Part shown: piece after piece, positions 5,901 through 6,659 of the stretch
Layout of the letters: each line of letters opens with the position of its first letter
Position numbering within the stretch: position 1 is the stretch's first letter
NCBI GenBank assembly: GCA_017614275.1
Contig: JAGACE010000050.1
Coordinates: 1 to 6,659, forward strand
Origin: Clostridia bacterium
GTDB taxonomy: Bacteria > Bacillota > Clostridia > Oscillospirales > Acutalibacteraceae
Direction: 5' to 3'
DNA: 6,659 bases
The notes under the pieces: model-generated
Told to the model about the DNA's origin: nothing
Databases searched by the model: none
The model's input: the letters and a program-made list of their open reading frames with translations, nothing else
Translations under genes and position numbers: made by a program

Positions 5901-5929
5901 ATTATAACACAAAAGACCCCGCGTTTCCA
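5901..5929 (-). promoter_or_regulatory. Extended -10 promoter of cysK
   Basis: The minus strand reads TGT-TATAAT with the hexamer at 5901-5906, a perfect extended -10. The best -35 at 17-base spacing is TGGAAA (5924-5929), a 4/6 match to TTGACA, which is exactly the loop of the tuf terminator hairpin. The predicted start near 5894 leaves a leader of about 28 nt, too short for a T-box or other riboswitch. Confidence 0.68.
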
Positions 5930-5938
5930 CGCGGGGTC
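5911..5938 (-). terminator. Rho-independent terminator of tuf
   Basis: A perfect 9-bp GC-rich stem, GACCCCGCG with CGCGGGGTC (5915-5923 and 5930-5938), closes the 6-base loop TGGAAA on the minus strand and is followed by TTTTGTG. It starts 26 bases after the tuf stop codon. It is the strongest terminator in the window and overlaps the cysK promoter region. Confidence 0.92.
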
Positions 5939-5964
5939 CTTGTTTCTGTCAAAAAACAGAGATC

Positions 5965-6659
5965 TTATTCGTTGATCGCGATGACAACGCCCGAACCGAC
6001 GGTGCGGCCGCCTTCACGGATGGCGAAACGAAGGCCTTCCTCGATGGCGATGGGAGTGATCAGTTCGACGTCCATTTCGACGTTATCGCCGGGCATGCAC
6101 ATCTCGGTGCCGGCCGGAAGAGTGATAACACCGGTAACGTCGGTGGTTCTGAAATAGAACTGCGGTCTGTAGTTGTTGAAGAACGGAGTATGACGGCCGC
6201 CTTCATCCTTGGTCAGGACGTAGACCTGGCCACGGAACTTGGTGTGGGGGTTGATCGTGCCGGGCTGGCAGAGGACCTGGCCTCTTTCGATCTCGTCACG
6301 GGCAATACCACGAAGCAGGGCACCGATGTTGTCGCCGGCCTCGGCATAGTCGAGGGTCTTGCGGAACATTTCGATACCGGTGCAGACGGTCTTTTCTTTC
6401 TCGTCTTTCAGACCAACGATCTCAACTTCTTCGCCGGTCTTCAGCTGACCTCGTTCCACTCTGCCGGTGGCGACGGTGCCGCGGCCGGAGATGGTGAAGA
6501 CGTCTTCAACAGGCATCAGGAAGGGCAGGTCGGACTTACGATCCGGAGTCGGGATGTAAGTGTCGATGGCGTCCAGGAGCTCCCAGATGGGCTTGAGGAC
6601 TTCCGCGTCGGGGTCTCCGCCGTCATATTTGAGGGCCTGGAGAGCGGAACCGGCGATGA
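5965..6659 (-). CDS. tuf: Translation elongation factor Tu (partial, C-terminal 230 residues)
   Basis: EF-Tu delivers aminoacyl-tRNA to the ribosome using GTP. The frame is open to the right edge; the first full codon starts at 6657. The visible part begins with [14 protein letters not shown], which corresponds to the end of the GTPase domain. Domain II follows ([55 protein letters not shown]) and then domain III ([54 protein letters not shown]). The protein ends with IAINE. The GTP-binding motifs, roughly 170 residues, lie beyond the edge. Complete family members are about 395-400 residues, so the fragment fits. The gene ends in TAA and is followed by a strong terminator. The region between stop and terminator holds only a weak 5-bp hairpin. 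Confidence 0.98.
   Translation of the reverse strand, partial: IAGSALQALKYDGGDPDAEVLKPIWELLDAIDTYIPTPDRKSDLPFLMPVEDVFTISGRGTVATGRVERGQLKTGEEVEIVGLKDEKEKTVCTGIEMFRKTLDYAEAGDNIGALLRGIARDEIERGQVLCQPGTINPHTKFRGQVYVLTKDEGGRHTPFFNNYRPQFYFRTTDVTGVITLPAGTEMCMPGDNVEMDVELITPIAIEEGLRFAIREGGRTVGSGVVIAINE

Noticed and set aside
5945..5960. Small hairpin TCTGT/ACAGA between tuf and its terminator
   Set aside because: Only 5 AT-rich base pairs with a 6-base loop; too weak to call and likely chance.
5201..6157. Plus-strand open frame across cysK, the intergenic gap and tuf
   Set aside because: It crosses two terminator/promoter regions of the opposite strand and its translation shows no family features; it is a shadow of cysK.

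Overview
The window is 6.7 kb of compact, mostly GC-rich bacterial chromosome with AT-rich intergenic gaps. All seven recognisable genes lie on the minus strand, so transcription runs from high to low coordinates. The protein sequences suggest a GC-rich member of the Clostridia (Oscillospiraceae/Ruminococcaceae-like). Support comes from the style of the MiaB and EF-Tu sequences, an ECF sigma factor paired with a DUF4163/DUF3298 (RsiV-type) anti-sigma factor, a YdbC/PC4-like protein typical of Firmicutes, and strong AGGAGG ribosome binding sites. The assignment rests on recognition alone, because no database search was possible.

Layout in order of transcription, from the right edge: (1) tuf (EF-Tu), C-terminal 230 codons only, ending at a strong hairpin terminator. 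(2) cysK (PLP-dependent cysteine synthase), complete, with an extended -10 promoter directly behind the tuf terminator. (3) ydbC (small PC4-like single-strand-nucleic-acid-binding protein), complete, with its own promoter next to an unusual TATAAT tandem repeat, a perfect 20-bp palindrome across its stop codon, and an imperfect-hairpin terminator. (4) An ECF sigma factor and (5) its membrane-anchored RsiV-like anti-sigma factor, overlapping by 11 bp and ending at a UACG-tetraloop terminator. (6) miaB (tRNA methylthiotransferase) with an extended -10 promoter, followed after 26 bp by (7) mutS (mismatch repair), of which the first 528 codons are present before the left edge.

Functionally this is mainly housekeeping DNA: translation, cysteine synthesis, tRNA modification and DNA repair. 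One envelope-stress signalling module (sigma/anti-sigma) is inserted. The miaB-mutS pairing is common in Firmicutes. I see no mobile element, CRISPR array, tRNA, rRNA or clear signs of horizontal transfer. I did not find an undescribed multi-gene system. The points most worth a second look are the sigma/anti-sigma pair with a possible autoregulatory promoter, the altered substrate-binding loops of CysK, the palindromic elements around ydbC, and the tight packing of terminators and promoters. No stretch longer than about 140 bases lacks a gene.
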